Shown here: piece by piece, positions 52,480 to 63,960 of the stretch
How the letters are laid out: each line of letters starts with the position of its first letter
How positions within the stretch are numbered: the first letter of the stretch is position 1
From: Liolophura sinensis
Taxonomy: Eukaryota > Mollusca > Polyplacophora > Chitonida > Chitonidae
DNA length: 64,000 nt
Assembly (NCBI RefSeq): GCF_032854445.1
Contig: NC_088302.1
Coordinates: 58,260,237-58,324,236 of the forward strand
Direction of reading: 5' to 3'
The notes under the pieces: generated by a model
Databases searched by the model: none
What the model was told of the DNA's origin: nothing
Seen by the model: only the letters and a program-made list of their open reading frames with translations
Translations under genes and position numbers: made by a program

Positions 52480-52658
52480 ACAAACCGATTGATCGAACCG
52501 GGCCCATCCGACCTCTCGTCTCTCTCCAAGTAAGGGCCAAAGTGGCGTGTTGGGCGTGAGGATCTCGTAAGAGAGCTGTAGATTAGTCGCTATTTATCGA
52601 CAAGCTTGCCTAGAGAGCTGAGGTCCTATGTTTTTTAACCCTGGAGACCCCTCGAGGG
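52480..52658 (-). repeat. LINE-B 5' untranslated region
   Basis: It holds aaagtggcgtgttgggcgtg, aggatctcgtaaga and agcttgcctagagagctgag, the same blocks as 39470-39744 and 61211-61470 in shared order, with an internal deletion. Confidence 0.8.
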
Positions 52659-52671
52659 TACTAGGCGGGTG

Positions 52672-52965
52672 ATTCTGGGTCAATCCTGGGTCGGGTCACA
52701 CTTAAGACCTTAAAAGAGGAGGATGTAACTGCCTCGCTTGGTGTTAAGTATTCAGGGGATAATGCAACGACTGGTTGACCCATATCAGAATAATGACTCG
52801 GGCGGGGAAGCTTACTTTTCTTCGGTAAGTAATCTCAGTGAAGCAACATTAGATGAAAGAGCGGTGGGAATCTGTCTTGCAACAAAGAGGCACATGACAT
52901 GCACTCTAAGGACTCATACGTCGTGACATGATTGAAAAATTGTTAAGGGCGACGTAAAACCCCAA
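52672..52965 (+). repeat. SINE-B, 5'-truncated, with expanded tail
   Basis: It aligns with the minus-strand copy at 50341-50705 from gggtcaatcctggg onward, through gcaacgactggttgaccc and gaaaaattgttaagggcgac, to aaaaccccaagcatacat. Its 3' tail is the ACATAC-type microsatellite that follows. Confidence 0.85.
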
Positions 52966-53465
52966 GCATACATACATATATACATACATATACATAAATA
53001 CATATACATACATACATACATACATACATATACATACATACACACATACATATACGTACACGTACATACAGACACATACGTACACATACGCACATACATA
53101 TACGTACACATACATACACATACACATACGTACACATACATACATGCATACATACACATACGTACACATACGTACACATACATACATACATACATACACA
53201 TACCCTCATACATACATACATGCACGTACACATACCCTTATACATACATACATACATACATACATACATTCATACATACATACATACATATAGTACACAT
53301 ACATACACATACGTACACATACATCCACATACATATACGTACACATACATACTTACATACACGTACACATACATACATACATACATACTTCCATATATGT
53401 ACACATACATACATACATACATACATACATACATACATACATACATACATACATACATACATACA
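52964..53465. repeat. ACATAC/ACAT microsatellite, left part
   Basis: About 500 bp of catacata and cacatacgta variants, grown from the tail of the SINE-B copy. Interrupted on the right by the BEL element and continued at 60800. Tyr/Val/Cys/Met and Ile/His/Thr frames are artefacts. Confidence 0.97.
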
Positions 53466-54108
53466 TGTAAAGGCCAAAGAACATTTGTTGGCTCTCAATT
53501 ATATGTTAATGTGGTCATGTATTATAGCGTGCAATGAAAGTCCGTTGTTTCGCTTTTATGGTTTTACATCAACCGGGAAGGTGTTGCGGCGCGATGTGAA
53601 CTTTGACAATGACAGACAACATGTGGTCGACTTGTTGACATTATGAAAGCGGTGTAATGGTCTACAAAACGGTATTTCAAATGTACTGACATTCTATATG
53701 TTTCGTAAAGATATGTTCTCTCCTCGCCTGTGATATTTGCACGTGACAAACAACTATGTTCGCTGAAAATAATTGTTTTATTAACTCTGTTCTTTTCCGC
53801 CAAAGATCGCACTACAACTACAAAATATCGTAAATGTAATCAGTTTTATACGGTAAGTACAGCTAACAGTAACGACCGCCTGGCGCCTACATTCTATGGC
53901 ATATGTCAAAAGCGCGTACTAAGTGAAGACATCTTATGCAGAATTATGTTTGTTTTTTTTGCAGCCAATCGAAAGTTTCCGAGCTATATGTGATCACAAC
54001 TATATGCGGGCTCAAGTCTTGTTCAACTGCTGTACCACGGTTCAAGCTTGTTCATTAAAATTGGTGATATTCTTGGAACAACGAATTGGCGTTAAGCTGT
54101 TACATACA
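53466..54108 (+). repeat. BEL 5' LTR
   Basis: Begins tgtaaaggccaaagaacatt and ends gttaagctgttacataca, with TG...CA termini. 643 bp. Near-identical to 60255-60799 except for an additional block (about 53768-53868) and scattered changes. Confidence 0.92.
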
Positions 54109-54179
54109 TTCATTGACGTTTTTGATCATTGACACTCTTTGATCACGCGCGATTTAGAGCATCGCCGATAAAATAAATT

Positions 54180-55186
54180 ATGGATTCAGCTCTGCCTAGA
54201 AGTACACAGACTGCGACATTCGATGATGAGGCTCCACACGAGGGGGACGTGAAAGACACAGCTATTAGGACTGGCGCTCGCCCAAGGAAACCAACACAGA
54301 AGGGTTTATTATTTTGGAGAGAAAACAAAGAAGGGGTAATATTAAGTGTTTTCAGTCAGTTGCAAGATAAATGTACAGTAATAAACAATTTAATGTCCCA
54401 AGCCACATCACCACAAGTATTCAACGAACAATATGGTGAATGGCTGAATACATATTCACAGTTATATAGAGTATGTGATGAATACTCAGATATGTTCTCT
54501 GAAGCAGATGTACATGAAAAGAAGCTGTTTGACAGAGAATTTGGTGTTATGAAAAGTTTTAAAACAAGCGTTGAGAGTTGGTTCAGAGACAAATGCTCAA
54601 ACATATTCAGTGTCCAGACATTCAAATGTACAGCCTGAAGACAGCGCCTCTCAAACTGGTCCGCAATCCGTTTCCAAAGTTGGCAGCTCACTGTCATCGG
54701 CTAAACTCAAAGAAAAGCAAAAAAGGGCTGAATTACTGGCCAGAGCGTCTACACTCAAAAGAAAAGAAGAACTAGAGATGCAAAGGCTTAAACTGCAACT
54801 CGAGCAAGAAGAGTTAAATTTAACCATAGATATGGCTGTTAATGAAGCCAAGTCAAAGGCGTTTGATGAGTTCGATCAACAAGAGTTGAATTTTGATTCA
54901 CCATTTCCAGTGAAAAGTTTTGTTCCTGCCAAAGTAAAACCAGCCAGTGTTAGTGATGAACAAGGTTTATCTGGTGAGACTGAAGTCAAAATACACACTT
55001 AACCCTGATGCGTTGCCATATATCCCAGACATTCCAAGAAATATCGCATATGCAAAAGGACCAGATATTTCCCAAGGCAGGCAAGACAACATGGGTATAT
55101 TTGACACTCCCGTCACATCAACTCAATATGACAGACAAATGCAGAACACTGCCTTTTCAGCCAATCAAGATTTAGTTTGTCAATGA
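54180..55186 (+). pseudogene. BEL gag N-terminal region, frameshifted
   Basis: Starts with ATG at 54180 (MDSALPRSTQTATFDDEAPH), shifts frame near 54580 and again near 54960. The middle piece is a long charged coiled coil (LKRKEELEMQRLKLQLEQEE), typical of BEL/Pao gag and of the DUF1759 protein family. It would form the particle core. Confidence 0.8.
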
Positions 55187-56280
55187 TTCGTCAGATAAAG
55201 AAACCTACAGCAGAAATTTCAAAGTTCATTGGAGACCCACTACAGTATAGACGATTCATTTGCCAGTTCACCACCAAGGTTATAATTCACTCGGAAGATG
55301 ACCGTGAACGTATGAGTTATCTTGAGCAATTTACCACTGGTGAAGCTAACAGGGTAGTGAGTGGTTTCAGCTATTTACCTGCCGAGATTGGGTGCAAGTC
55401 AGCCGTACAAAAACTTGAAGAAAGATATGGCGAACAAGTTATTCCCAATGTATACATTAACAAGGCGATAAATTGGCCACATATCAAACCTGATAATTCT
55501 AAAGCTCTGGATGACTTTTGTATTTTTCTGACAGAATGCCAAAACGCAGTTAAGAGCATTGAAGCTGTCAGAATTCTTGAGTACTCGGCAAACTTGAAAC
55601 GGTTGGTGGCCAAGCTTCCCATATATTACCACGACAAATGGCGAAACATCGTGGACCAAACAAAGGCAAGAAAACAGGTGGTACAGTTTGATCAGCTGGT
55701 ACAGTTTGTCAAACAAGAAGCAAGAAAAGCTGACCCAACATACGGTCGAGAAGCCATGAAATGCCTACCGGAAAACCACAAAACGGAAAGAGTAACCGAC
55801 CTAGGGGTACATTCCACACCAAGATTACAGATGAAAACCAGGACAAACAAGACAAGACGTCTGCTTGCCTGGAGAGTGGGAATTGTCAACCTCATGGTAC
55901 AAAAAACGAAGAAAGGCCTGAACCAAGCGGCACCGTCCTTTCCAAGCCATGTTTGTATTGTCGTCATGACAGTCATTGTTTGGAAATTGCCAGAAGATAA
56001 AAGCACTTTCATATCAAGGCAGAATTAATTTTCTGAAAACTAAGGGTATGTGCTTTGGATTTTTAATTAAAAGACACCAAAGGAAAGACTGTCACCGCAA
56101 AGCTACCTGTGGCATATGTCAAGGACAGCATCCCACCATATGCCATGCAGAGGACAAAGGTTCAAAACCAGACACTCCAGCATCCCCGGAAGTTAAAGGT
56201 CCAAGTGCATTTGCAACCCTTCCTGAAAGTCTGGGTACATATTTGGGGGCCAGTGATCGCTCTTGAAGAATGGCCATTAT
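55177..56280 (+). pseudogene. BEL gag/pol junction: DUF1759-like domain and zinc knuckle
   Basis: 55195 onward reads KFIGDPLQYRRFICQFTTKV, SYLEQFTTGEANRVVSG and a LEERYGEQVIPNVYI block, the DUF1759 domain preceding the Pao protease. After a shift, 56050-56150 gives a CCHC-type knuckle, KRHQRKDCHRKATCGICQGQ, with the first Cys region partly lost. Confidence 0.82.
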
Positions 56281-56295
56281 ACCAGTTAAGCCAAG

Positions 56296-57030
56296 ATGAA
56301 GAACGGCTTCAAGGCAGTGAATACGTATGCGTTTCTTGACCCAGGCAGCAGTGTGTCCTATTACACAGAAAGTTTCATGCAACAGATCGGCGGCAGTGGG
56401 AGAAAAATGAACATTACTCTTGACACGGTGGGTACTCCCCACTCCATGGGAACTTAAGCAGTTAGTGGCGTGCAGATATGTGACCTTCAGCTGAACACTG
56501 CAATCGAACTTCCTAAGGTTTACACCAAAGATAAGATGCCAGTATCTAAAGAGCATATCCCTACTCACAAATATTCTTATCTGCATGGTTGCACTTGAGA
56601 GACCTGCCTATCTCAAAGATTAATGCTAATGTGGGAATCCTCATTGATAATAATGTACCTGACGTATATACTGCATTTGATGTCAACACAGGCCCTAGTG
56701 CCACCAAATCACTTGGGTGGATACTGTGGAATGTGATTTGTAACAACCAAGAAAACACTGACTCGACAAATCACTGTAGCCAGACTGTGAATAGAGCTGC
56801 CATCATAGCCATTCGAGAATCCGAGCAGCTCAAGCAGTTAGACAATTTGGTCAGACATTCCATTAATCGGGACTTTCCTGAAAAGATGATAGACGATAAC
56901 AAGGAGAACTCAGTCGAAGATGAACAGTTTCTGCAAAAGATGGAAAAATCCATGACTTTGGATAAAGGACATTACCAAATAGGTCTGCCTCTTAAAGAAG
57001 ACAAGGTTCGGCTTCCAGATAATTATTGTT
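56296..57030 (+). pseudogene. BEL aspartic protease region
   Basis: AFLDPGSSVSYYTESFMQQI shows the Asp-x-Gly-Ser active-site type of Pao proteases at about 56325. The rest is spread over three frames; 56589-57032 contains the DUF1758-like distal part ending before the RT. Confidence 0.75.
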
Positions 57031-57049
57031 AAGCACTACAGCGGCTGAG

Positions 57050-57679
57050 CAATCTTGAGAAGATTAAACGTAACAAGAAGTTTCAAGAAGACTACAAAAG
57101 CTTTATGTCAAACATGCTTGATAAAGGTAGAACAGAATGAGATTGATCGTCAAGATGGCCGAATGTGGTACCTGTCACACCACGTTTTATCACCCGAAGA
57201 AGCCTGACAAGATTAGGGTGGTGTTTGACTGTTCAGCAGTGTTCGACGGTGTTTCATTGAACAGCCTTTTACTCCAGGGACAAGACCTGACAAATAGTCT
57301 GATTGGTGTTCTAAGATTTCGCAAAGAACGCATCGCCATTATGGGTGATATCGAAGCCATGTTCCACCAGAAAATTCCTAAAGAAGATCAAGATCTTCAA
57401 AGATTTCTGTGGTGGCCGAATGGAGATACATTTCTACATCCAAGGATCTACAAGATGGTTGTCCACTTATTTGGCGCTGTATCCTCGCCAAGCTGTGCTA
57501 ATGCCGCTTTACGACAAACAGCTATTGACAACCGCTCAACATTTGAAGCAGTAATTGCTGAAACAGTCATGAACAATTTCTATGTGGACGACTGTTTGAC
57601 TTCCGTTCAGGCGGAAGAGAAAGCCATTCACCTGATCAACAAGACAAGTGAGAAGTGTTCTAAGGGAGGGTTCAACTAA
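57050..57679 (+). pseudogene. BEL reverse transcriptase
   Basis: The frame 57137-57679 holds [41 protein letters not shown] and the catalytic [11 protein letters not shown] (YVDD). The start is displaced: a stop near 57032 separates it from the protease. Confidence 0.9.
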
Positions 57680-57689
57680 ATGGGTGAGT

Positions 57690-58980
57690 AACATCCCACA
57701 AGTTCTGGAGTCAGTGCCCATTACTGACAGAGCTAAAGAAGTAAAATTACTGGACTTAGACAAGGACAGCCTTCCAACCGAAAGAGCTCTTGGTGTGTTC
57801 TGGGAGACCGACCATCTTGGATTCAGGATTGTGAGTGGTAATCGTTGTCCTACTAGACGACAGGTGTTGTCTGTAGTGAGTTCTGTCTATGATCCTCTGG
57901 ATTTAGCAGCTCCATTTGTGTTTCCAGCAAGACAAATCTACAGGACGTCTGCCGTCAGCATCTTGACTGGGACGGAGAACTCTCTGGTGCCAGCTTACAA
58001 AAATGGAACCAACAGCTAAGTGAGTTGCCATGCTTAGAAAGTTTGACACTGCCGAGATGTTACAAACCGGAACACATTGGTCCAGTGGCTTCCTGCCAAC
58101 TCCACAACTTTTCCGACACCAGTGACATTGGATATGGTACAGCATCGTATATGGTACAGCATCGTATCTTCGCTTGACCAACGTTGAGGGCAAGGTGCAC
58201 TGCACTCTGTTGATGGGCAAATCAAGGGTTGCTCCATTAAAGACTGTCACAATTCCTCGTATGGAACTGACTGCTGCCACATTCTCAGTTCGTGTTAATC
58301 ACATGATCCTGAAAAAGCTGCAGTATCTAGTGAACAAGGTATTTTATTGGACAGATAGCATGTGTGTACTTCGCTACATCGCCATCGAGAAAAGTCGCTT
58401 TCATACCTTTGTGGCCAACAGAGTGACACTCATTAGGGAAGCGTCCGACTTAAGCCAGTGGGGTTATGCGGATTCCAAGAACAATCCAGCAGACTCTGCT
58501 TCAAGAGGATCAAACATGGCAGATTCATTGAAAGTGAAACCTGGTTGAATGGACCCACATTCCTGTGGAAAGAACATGAATGGCCTCAGTGTCAAGAATT
58601 ACAGTTAGCCCTCTCATCCACAGATCCAGAGGTACAGAAACCCGTGATGGCGGCAGTGTCTGATCGTAAATACGCTACGATGGACAGACTTCTGAATTAT
58701 TTTTCCCCATGGCCGAAAGTGAAAGCAACAGTGGGCTGGGTTCTAGTTGCCATCAAAAACTTGCAAAGCACTGTGCAATTGCCCAAGGACATTGAGAAAG
58801 AAGCTCGCCTCAAAGAGACCAATCCTGTTAGACAGAAGGAGTTAATCGATGGTGAGTTAAATTCCTTAAAGATGGCCATGTTGTCAGCTTCCAAAGACGG
58901 CATCAAAGAAAACTTTTCATCAGATATTCTACAAAAGGCAGAGAACGCCATTATCAAGTATGTCCAGCGATAGAGTTTCT
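57690..58980 (+). pseudogene. BEL RT connection and RNase H
   Basis: 57648-58019 carries LGVFWETDHLGFRI and SSVYDPLDLAAPFVFPAR, the standard Pao RT thumb/connection. 58174-58548 has IPRMELTAATFSVRV, FYWTDSMCVLRYI and NNPADSASRG, the RNase H of this group, with the Asp in WTDS. Stops at about 58020 and 58545. Confidence 0.85.
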
Positions 58981-58988
58981 CCGAAGAG

Positions 58989-60203
58989 ATGACAGCATTA
59001 CAATCTGACCCACAAAAAGGTCACGCTATAATCAAGAAGTCCAGTGCCATGTACAAGATGGACCGGTTCGTGGAGGAACAGTTTCTTAGAGTTGGCGAAC
59101 GGTTGAGGCGCGCCATCATTCCCTACGAGGAAAAGCATCCGCTCCTGTTACCGAAATCCTCTCCTGTGTCTCAGCTCCTTGTGCGCCACGCACACGAGAC
59201 AGTTGGACATTTTGGAAAGAATGCCATACTCACCTCGCTCCGACAAAATTATTGGATCCTTAGTGTCAATTCTCTGATCAAGAGACTAGTTTCTAAATGT
59301 GTTGTGTGTCGCAAGTACCAAGATCGACCATGCCAATAAAAAATGGCGGATCTTCCCCGTGACAGGGTATCTGCTGGTGATCCTCCATTTACCCAAGTAG
59401 GAGTTGACTACTTCGGCCTATTCCAGATCAATCAAGGACGAAGCATCCATAAGCGTTATGGAGTGATTTTCACTTGCCTGGCAGTGCGAGCAGTCCACCT
59501 GGAAATTGCTGTTTCATTGGATACAGACTTGATGCAGTTTGGAGGTTCCTGTAAAGAAGAGGGCCCGTTAAGGTCATGAGATCTGACAATGGCAGTAACC
59601 TCGTAGGATCCGAACGGGAATTCCAAGAAGAAATCATCAAGTAGAACCAAAGTAAAATTGGGAAAACTTTGGCTCAGAAAGGTATTCACTGGGAATTCAA
59701 CCCTCCTGCAAGCTCCCACCGGAGGTGTTTAAGAGAGAATTATCCGTTGTGTAAGGAAAGTGCTTTATTCTTTGCTGCATCAGCAGACAATCAAGATGAA
59801 CGATGAAGGTCTTCAGACCCTATTTTGTGAGATCGAAGCAATCCTGAACAGCAGACCTATCAGTGTGACCTCTAGTAATCCAAGTGACATTGACGCTCTG
59901 ACACCAAATCACCTCTTGGTGCTTATACCAGGAGAACAGATGCCTCCATCTGCGAAATATTCGTGTCAACGACGTGGTCCTGATTGCCAAGGATTCACCG
60001 AGGAACTCGTGGAACCTTGGACGTGTTCTCAGTGTTGTCCAGGATCAGAAGGGGTTCGTAAGGAGTGTGGAGGTCAGAGCCAAGGCAGGGACTCTGCGAC
60101 GTCCAGTTGTGCTTGGTTCTTGAGATGGACTGTAGCCAGAAAAAATCTTCCTCGAATTAACATTCTGACATTCTGTGGATTTTTGTGTTTAATTGGCTTT
60201 TAA
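58989..60203 (+). pseudogene. BEL integrase, broken
   Basis: The zinc-binding HHCC part is in 58989-59339: LLVRHAHETVGHFGKNAILT with two His, and KCVVCRKYQ with two Cys. The core follows in the next frame with VGVDYFG (first Asp) and, after another shift, RSDNGSN (second Asp) and GIHWEFNPP. The C-terminal DUF5641-like part (about 59760-60190) is fragmented. Confidence 0.85.
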
Positions 60204-60254
60204 TGACAAGACCGTGTAATTGTGGCCCGAAACTGACACAACTGGGGGCCGGTG

Positions 60255-60799
60255 TGTAAAGGCCAAAGAACATTTGTTGGCTCTCAATTATATGTTAATG
60301 TGGTCATGTATTATAGCGTGCAATGAGTCCGTTGTTTCGCTTTTATGGTTTTACATCAACCGGGAAGGTGTTGCGGCGCGATGTGAACTTTGACACTGAC
60401 AGACAACATGTGGTCGACTTGTTGACATTATGAAAGCGGTGTAATGGTCTACAAAACGGTATTTCAAATGTACTGACATTCTATATGTTTCGTAAAGATA
60501 TGTTCTCTCCTCACCTGTGATATTTGCACGCGAAAAACAACTATGTTCACTGAAAATTAAATAATGACCGCCTGGCGCCTACATTCTATGGCATATGTCA
60601 AAAGCGCGTACTAAGTGAAGACATCTTATGCAGATTTATGTTTGTTTTTTTGCAGTCAATCGAAAGTTTCCGAGCTATATGTGATCACAACAATATACGG
60701 GTTCAAGTCTTGTTCAACTGCTGTACCACGGTTCAAGCTTGTTCATTAAGATCGGTGATATTCTTGGAACAACGAATTGGCGTTAAGCTGTTACGTACA
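60255..60799 (+). repeat. BEL 3' LTR
   Basis: Begins tgtaaaggcc after a G-rich polypurine-like tract (actgggggccgg) and ends gttaagctgttacgtaca. 545 bp; lacks the roughly 100-bp block of the 5' LTR. Confidence 0.92.
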
Positions 60800-61208
60800 A
60801 TACATACATACATACATACATACATACTTACTTACACACACATACATACATACACACACATAAATAAATATGTGTGTACACCCACACGCACACACATACA
60901 CACCTACACATACATATACGTACACATACATACATATACGTGCACATACATACATACACAGACACATACGTACACATACACATACACACACATACATACA
61001 TATAAGTACGCATACATACATACATACATATACGTACATATACATACATACACACATACATACATACGTACATACTTACGTGCACATACATATACATATA
61101 CACATACGTACACATACATATACAAACACATACCACAAACATACATACATACCGTACACAAACATACATACATACATACACACACAAAAATAAATACGTA
61201 CACACATA
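60800..61208. repeat. ACATAC/ACAT microsatellite, right part
   Basis: Continuation of the array at 52964-53465, split by the BEL insertion. It ends immediately before the 5' end of LINE copy D. Confidence 0.97.
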
Positions 61209-61796
61209 TACCCCCGTGGGGTTTCCGGGGTGATAGGAATAGGACCTCAGCCCTCTAGGCAATCTTGTCGTAAAAGCAACCTAGAGCTCTCCTGTGTGCG
61301 CCCAGTCAATATAATAGGCTCACATCTTCTCGGTTGTGTGAGAGGCAACCGGAGAGCGACCTGCTTGCCGTGGGTTGCGGCTTGTAATCTATGAGGACAG
61401 GATCCTGGTGGCTGAGGGCGTGTAGGTCTTACGAGATCCTCACGTCCAACACGTCACTTTGGCCCTTTCTGATATATCTGTTTACACGTCCCCTCACCAT
61501 TCCCTGAACAGCTGTCATGGAATCATTCGTGATATGGATGGTAATATAACTGCCTGACTGAGGAAGAAATTTGCCAAGAACGAAATTCACAGGGTGTTAC
61601 CAGAGTGAAACCCTTTATTACGAAGAAATCTGGTAATCTGCTTAAACTTAATACATACCTACTCACCTTTACCTTCCGTCGTATATCTACATTGGCCCGT
61701 ATAGGGTTAATGTGGATTTATATATCCCTAATCCTACACGTTGTTTTAATTCCCAAAGATTTGGTCAGGGCAAGGGATAGTGTAAGAATAAATTGA

Positions 61797-62335
61797 TTTG
61801 TTTCAGATGCGGCAGTGAAGGGTATGATGGTTTCCACTGCAGTAACACAGTTAAGTGTTGCAACTGCAGTGAAGATCATATGGCCTCCTCAAGGGACTGT
61901 CCGCTTTTCGTTAAGGAAAAACAAATTATCCAGACACTTGAAAGTTGAAAACAATATCTCCTATAAGGACGCCCGGAAATTAGCTTCACTTTCTAATACT
62001 TCTCTACCGACTTCGTTTGCCAATGTGGTCAAGCGAGTAGCAACTGTTGCTACTCAAACCTCTTGGACTTGGCCCATTGGAAACGACAAATCTAGTTATG
62101 TTTCTGTGCGTTTTTTGTCTCACCCTTCGTTTAATTCTTCTTCAACTCAGGCTACTTCAAAAGAACAAATAAAAACAGTAAATAGTACTGTGCGCCCTGG
62201 TAAACCAGCTCAGCCAAATTGCCCTAAAAATAATGACAAAACAAGTCCAAAAACAAATCTCAAAATAATAATAAAATAATAACTAATGAACCTAGTTGCC
62301 CCACAAAGCGTCCCTCTAAGGCCACTTAGGATCCT
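61797..62335 (+). pseudogene. LINE-D ORF1 (gag-like) with two zinc knuckles
   Basis: The frame reads CFRCGSEGYDGFHC and then CCNCSEDHMASSRDCP, two CCHC-type knuckles that would bind the LINE RNA. A TGA interrupts soon after (after QTLES). The next frame continues with ISYKDARKLASLSNTSLPTS and FANVVKRVATVATQTSW and a low-complexity Ser/Lys tail to about 62279. Confidence 0.85.
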
Positions 62336-62499
62336 ATCTAAACTTTCAATAAGTTTGGATCGTTGGAGGACGTTTGTCTTTCAACATCAGATGCGGATGT
62401 GATGGATGTATCACCCGCACCAGGGAGATCTTCCAGCCGATCTCCATGGAAGGGCCGTCCTCGGCCCAAAAATAAAGAAAAATCTCCTATACGTCTTCC

Positions 62500-63355
62500 T
62501 CCAATTTCCGTCGGTGTTTCATTGTCTAAAACGATCACATTCTGTTCCGTGTATATTCCTCCTAGCATTTCGTTGTCAGCTTTGCAGTTACATAATTTAA
62601 AAGAACAATTGCCAATACCGTTTACACTAATGGGAGGTTTTAATTTCCATAACCCCCTACGGGGCAATAATAACATAAATAATAATGGCAAGGCAGTGGA
62701 AGACTTATTATCGAAGGAGGAACTGTTGTAGTTCAATGATGGTTCTGATACCTATTTACATCCGGGTAATGGCACTTATTCTGCTATCGATCTCACTATC
62801 ACAGATCCATCTCTTCTTCTTGATTTTTCTTGTAAGGTTCATGATGATCTTTGTGGTAGTGATCATTTTCCTATAATCCTAGAGCATATCACTTCTAATT
62901 CTTTAGAGCGTGTAGCTAGATGGAAGTTCGACAAAGCAGACTGGATCGCATTTGAGATGTTCTGTGAGGTTGATATCTTTCCAGAGACTCTCAGTGCAGC
63001 AGATGATCCTATATTAAAATTTAATCAGCTTGTATTACGAGCTGCCGATAGAACTATACTTAAGACCTCGACAAATCCAAAACCCAAAAGTAAACCCTGT
63101 TACCACAATGACTGTCGTAAAGCCATCAAGGACCGTAAAAAGGGTGAACGTAGATTTAATCATTGTCCTACGAATAATGATTTAAACCAGGTTCGTATTT
63201 TTCCAGCTAAGGCGCGTCGATTACTCAAGTCTAAGAGACGATCCTCTTGGCGGAACTTTTTGTTTCGGGCATTACCTCAAAAACACACATGCGAAAGGTC
63301 TGGAACATGGTCCAGAAGATTAAAGGCAAAAATAACAAATCAAAATTCCAGCATT
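62500..63355 (+). pseudogene. LINE-D endonuclease and linker
   Basis: IPPSISLSALQLHNLKEQLP and MGGFNFHNPL (GDFN with Asp changed to Gly), then in other frames IDLTITDPSLLLDF and GSDHFPIILEH, the His active-site block. A basic linker with HNDCRKAIKDRKKGERRFNH follows, leading to the RT. At least three shifts. Confidence 0.85.
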
Positions 63356-63539
63356 TGAAAGATGGAGATAATATATATGCATCTCCATCCGATATAGCTA
63401 ATAAACTAGCTGAGACAATTTCCAAGAAAAGAATTCCAGCATATTAAAACGCAGAAGGAGAAAATTAAATTCCCTTTTTCTTCTAAAAATTTTGAAGATT
63501 ATAATTGTCCTTTTAATATCGAGGAACTTAAAACTGCAT

Positions 63540-63960
63540 TAAGAAAGGCCATGATATTTGGATAACTGGTAATTTTCCACCGTCATGGAGGGAGGCGTGT
63601 ATTATCCTAGTTCCCAAACCGGGTAAGGGGCATACTGATCCAAATAATTACCGCCCCATGGCTCTTACCAGCTGCGTCTGTAAGAGTATGGAAAGGATGA
63701 TTAATGATAGACTTGTTTGGTTTCTTGAAACCAACAATTTACTTTCTAATACTCAGTGTGGTTTTCGGCAAGGTCGATCTACCATGGATCACCTTGTTCG
63801 ATTCGAAACTTTTCTTCGCGATGGCTTCATCAATAACGAACATGTGGTGTCGATTTCTTTAACCTTGAAAAGGCTTACTACACCACATGAAAATATGGTA
63901 TTTTAAAAGACCTCGCGGATATGGGATTAAAGGTCGCTTTCCTTTACTCAAATCTGAATT
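63540..63960 (+). pseudogene. LINE-D reverse transcriptase, 5' part
   Basis: Contains NFPPSWREACIIL-like, RPMALTSCVCKSMERMINDR, CGFRQGRSTMDHLVRFETFL and a block in which FDLEKAYDT is shifted out of frame. It runs into the window end before the YxDD motif. Confidence 0.85.

Larger units (their letters stand above)
45766..52658 (-). mobile_element. LINE copy B, disrupted by a DNA transposon and two SINEs
   Basis: A minus-strand relative of copy A. The 5' end (52658, on the minus strand ccctcgaggggtctcc) carries the shared 5' UTR blocks; the 3' tail (ataatcattcattg on the minus strand) is at 45766. The parts 45766-47334 and 50232-52658 are colinear in copy A: the copy A sequence around 25003-25030 bridges them. 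So the 2.9-kb transposon at 47335-50231 interrupts one LINE. A SINE-B at 50341-50705 and a SINE-A piece at 50925-51010 are further insertions. All frames are broken. Confidence 0.88.
53466..60799 (+). mobile_element. BEL/Pao LTR retrotransposon, degenerate, 7.3 kb
   Basis: Two direct LTRs (53466-54108 and 60255-60799) bound gag- and pol-like sequence in BEL/Pao order: gag with a coiled coil, a DUF1759-like region, zinc knuckle, aspartic protease, reverse transcriptase, RNase H and integrase. Both outer flanks are ACATAC microsatellite, so the 4-6 bp target duplication (for example ataca) is consistent but cannot be proved. The LTRs differ by a deletion of about 100 bp in the 3' copy and a few per cent of substitutions. 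Many frameshifts and stops occur in pol, so the copy is dead. Confidence 0.93.

Noticed and set aside
52906-53537. Frames of Tyr-Val-Cys-Met or Ile-His-Thr repeats, also at 60638-61258
   Set aside because: Translations of the ACATAC microsatellite.
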